Assembly (NCBI GenBank): GCA_028284025.1 | Contig: JANQSM010000153.1 | Span: 1-6,673, forward strand | Source of the DNA: Alphaproteobacteria bacterium | Lineage (GTDB): Bacteria > Pseudomonadota > Alphaproteobacteria > JANQSM01 | DNA: 6,673 nt | Reading direction: 5' to 3' | Shown here: positions 5,806-6,673 of the stretch, one piece after another | Layout: each line of letters begins with the position of its first letter | Numbering within the stretch: position 1 is the stretch's first letter | Translations under genes and position numbers: made by a program | Notes under the pieces: model-generated | Databases searched by the model: none | Told to the model about the DNA's origin: nothing | Seen by the model: only the letters and a program-made list of their open reading frames with translations

Positions 5806-6673
5806 TCAAACTTTTTCCGTCAATGTCTTTTTTAGATACACCTCAAGAACATCATCACCCAACCGACGAACATCATACAAAGAAAGTGTCGGGGCATCAT
5901 TGGGATCAACCAATTCCAAATCCCCAAAAGCAGAAAGGGCGTCATTTCCCATAATTTTAGGACTACGAAAAAGATAAAGCTCATCAAAAAAGTTAGCTTT
6001 TAAGAAAGATGTCAAAACTTTTGCGCCGCCCTCTACCAGCAAGCGGGTAATGCCCTTTGCAGCCAGATCTTTGATAATAAAATCCAGATCCAACCGGCCT
6101 GACTGATCCAGATTACTATTATCTTTATGATAAACTATCACATTAGATTTACCTGAAAACATATTGTATTCATTTGTTATTTTTTTATCTTTATCTAACA
6201 AAACAGGAATGGGATCCAAAACCGGGCCAGACAAAAAATCCTCATGCTGAGGGCTGTCTGATTTAGAACTCACAAATTCATCCAACCGGCACGTTAAATA
6301 GGGATTATCTTTCAGCACTGTTCCTGCCCCAACCAAAATGGCATCATGGGTTTTACGCAAGATGTGCCCTTCATGGCGAGCTTTCTCTCCTGTAATCCAT
6401 TTGCTTTTACCATTGGAACAAGCAATCTTGCCATCCAAACTCATTGCTACTTTCATAGAAATTAGCGGGCGGTTTTCCTGTAAGTTTAAAAAGAATCCTC
6501 TATTAATCTCCTGTGCTTCAGCCGCACAGACACCAACGGTAACCTCAATTCCAGCATCCTGAAGCTTTTGAATCCCTGCACCATGGGTACGCGGATCAGG
6601 ATCCTCACAGGCAATAACGGTTCGCGCAATGCCTGCTTCAATCAAGGCATCGACACATGGCGGTGTCTGGCCC
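5806..6673 (-). CDS. ribD: Bifunctional pyrimidine deaminase/reductase RibD, 5' end beyond the window
   Basis: Catalyses deamination and then side-chain reduction of the pyrimidine produced by GTP cyclohydrolase II. 288 residues are visible; the first in-frame codon is at 6672-6670, reading GQTPPCVDALIEAG, which contains the PPC zinc-ligand cysteine at the end of the deaminase domain. The deaminase tail continues with ACEDPDPRTHGAG. The reductase domain follows: KVAMSLDGKIA (visible residues 74-84), SKWITGE (90-96), DAILVGAGTV and DNPYLTCR (NADPH and substrate region), LLVEGGA (211-217) and KIMGNDA. Full-length RibD is about 360-380 residues, so roughly 70-80 N-terminal residues, including the HxE deaminase motif and another zinc ligand, lie outside. 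An internal TTG at 6645 is not the real start, because the conserved PPC motif is upstream of it. The frame is intact to its TGA at 5806-5808. Confidence 0.97.
   Translation of the reverse strand, partial: GQTPPCVDALIEAGIARTVIACEDPDPRTHGAGIQKLQDAGIEVTVGVCAAEAQEINRGFFLNLQENRPLISMKVAMSLDGKIACSNGKSKWITGEKARHEGHILRKTHDAILVGAGTVLKDNPYLTCRLDEFVSSKSDSPQHEDFLSGPVLDPIPVLLDKDKKITNEYNMFSGKSNVIVYHKDNSNLDQSGRLDLDFIIKDLAAKGITRLLVEGGAKVLTSFLKANFFDELYLFRSPKIMGNDALSAFGDLELVDPNDAPTLSLYDVRRLGDDVLEVYLKKTLTEKV

Noticed and set aside
6645..6673. TTG at 6645 as the start of ribD.
   Set aside because: The frame continues upstream to the window edge and encodes the conserved TPPC motif of the deaminase domain, so the gene is only truncated by the window.

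Overview
This window is a compact, single-direction stretch of an alphaproteobacterial chromosome with a fairly low GC content (roughly low 40s per cent by eye). Every gene I can support lies on the minus strand, so transcription runs from high to low coordinates. The order ribD - (insert) - ribE - ribB(A) - ribH - nusB - (small exported protein) - hppA matches the riboflavin/nusB cluster typical of Alphaproteobacteria. The protein sequences, such as the H+-pyrophosphatase start and the ACSGVCLTV riboflavin synthase motif, also have an alphaproteobacterial look. I cannot name the genus.

Layout in transcription order: ribD (5' end outside the window, 6672-5806); a 564-residue unrecognised protein (5753-4059); ribE riboflavin synthase (3999-3403); a RibBA-type protein with an intact DHBP synthase half and a degenerate GTP cyclohydrolase II half (3406-2222); ribH lumazine synthase (2220-1771); nusB (1774-1334); a 150-residue signal-peptide or membrane-anchored FliL-like protein with a TTG start (1251-799); and the first 232 residues of hppA (696-1, running off the window).

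ribD, ribBA, ribE and ribH together cover the pathway from the pyrimidine product of GTP cyclohydrolase II, and from ribulose 5-phosphate, through to riboflavin. The GTP cyclohydrolase II step itself appears to be missing here, because that domain has lost its zinc cysteines and catalytic loop, so a separate ribA is predicted elsewhere. ribE-ribBA and ribH-nusB overlap by ATGA, and ribBA-ribH are one base apart, so these four are probably translationally coupled.

The most notable feature is the 564-residue gene between ribD and ribE. It resembles no family I recognise, it interrupts an otherwise conserved biosynthetic cluster, and its arginine codon use differs sharply from its neighbours: by my hand count 18 of 31 Arg codons are AGA/AGG, against 6 of 70 in all the other genes of the window. 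That suggests acquisition from elsewhere.

No stretch longer than about 105 bases lacks a gene. The two largest gaps (697-798 and 1252-1333) hold short repeats and a hairpin. I found no RNA gene, CRISPR array, insertion sequence or FMN riboswitch.
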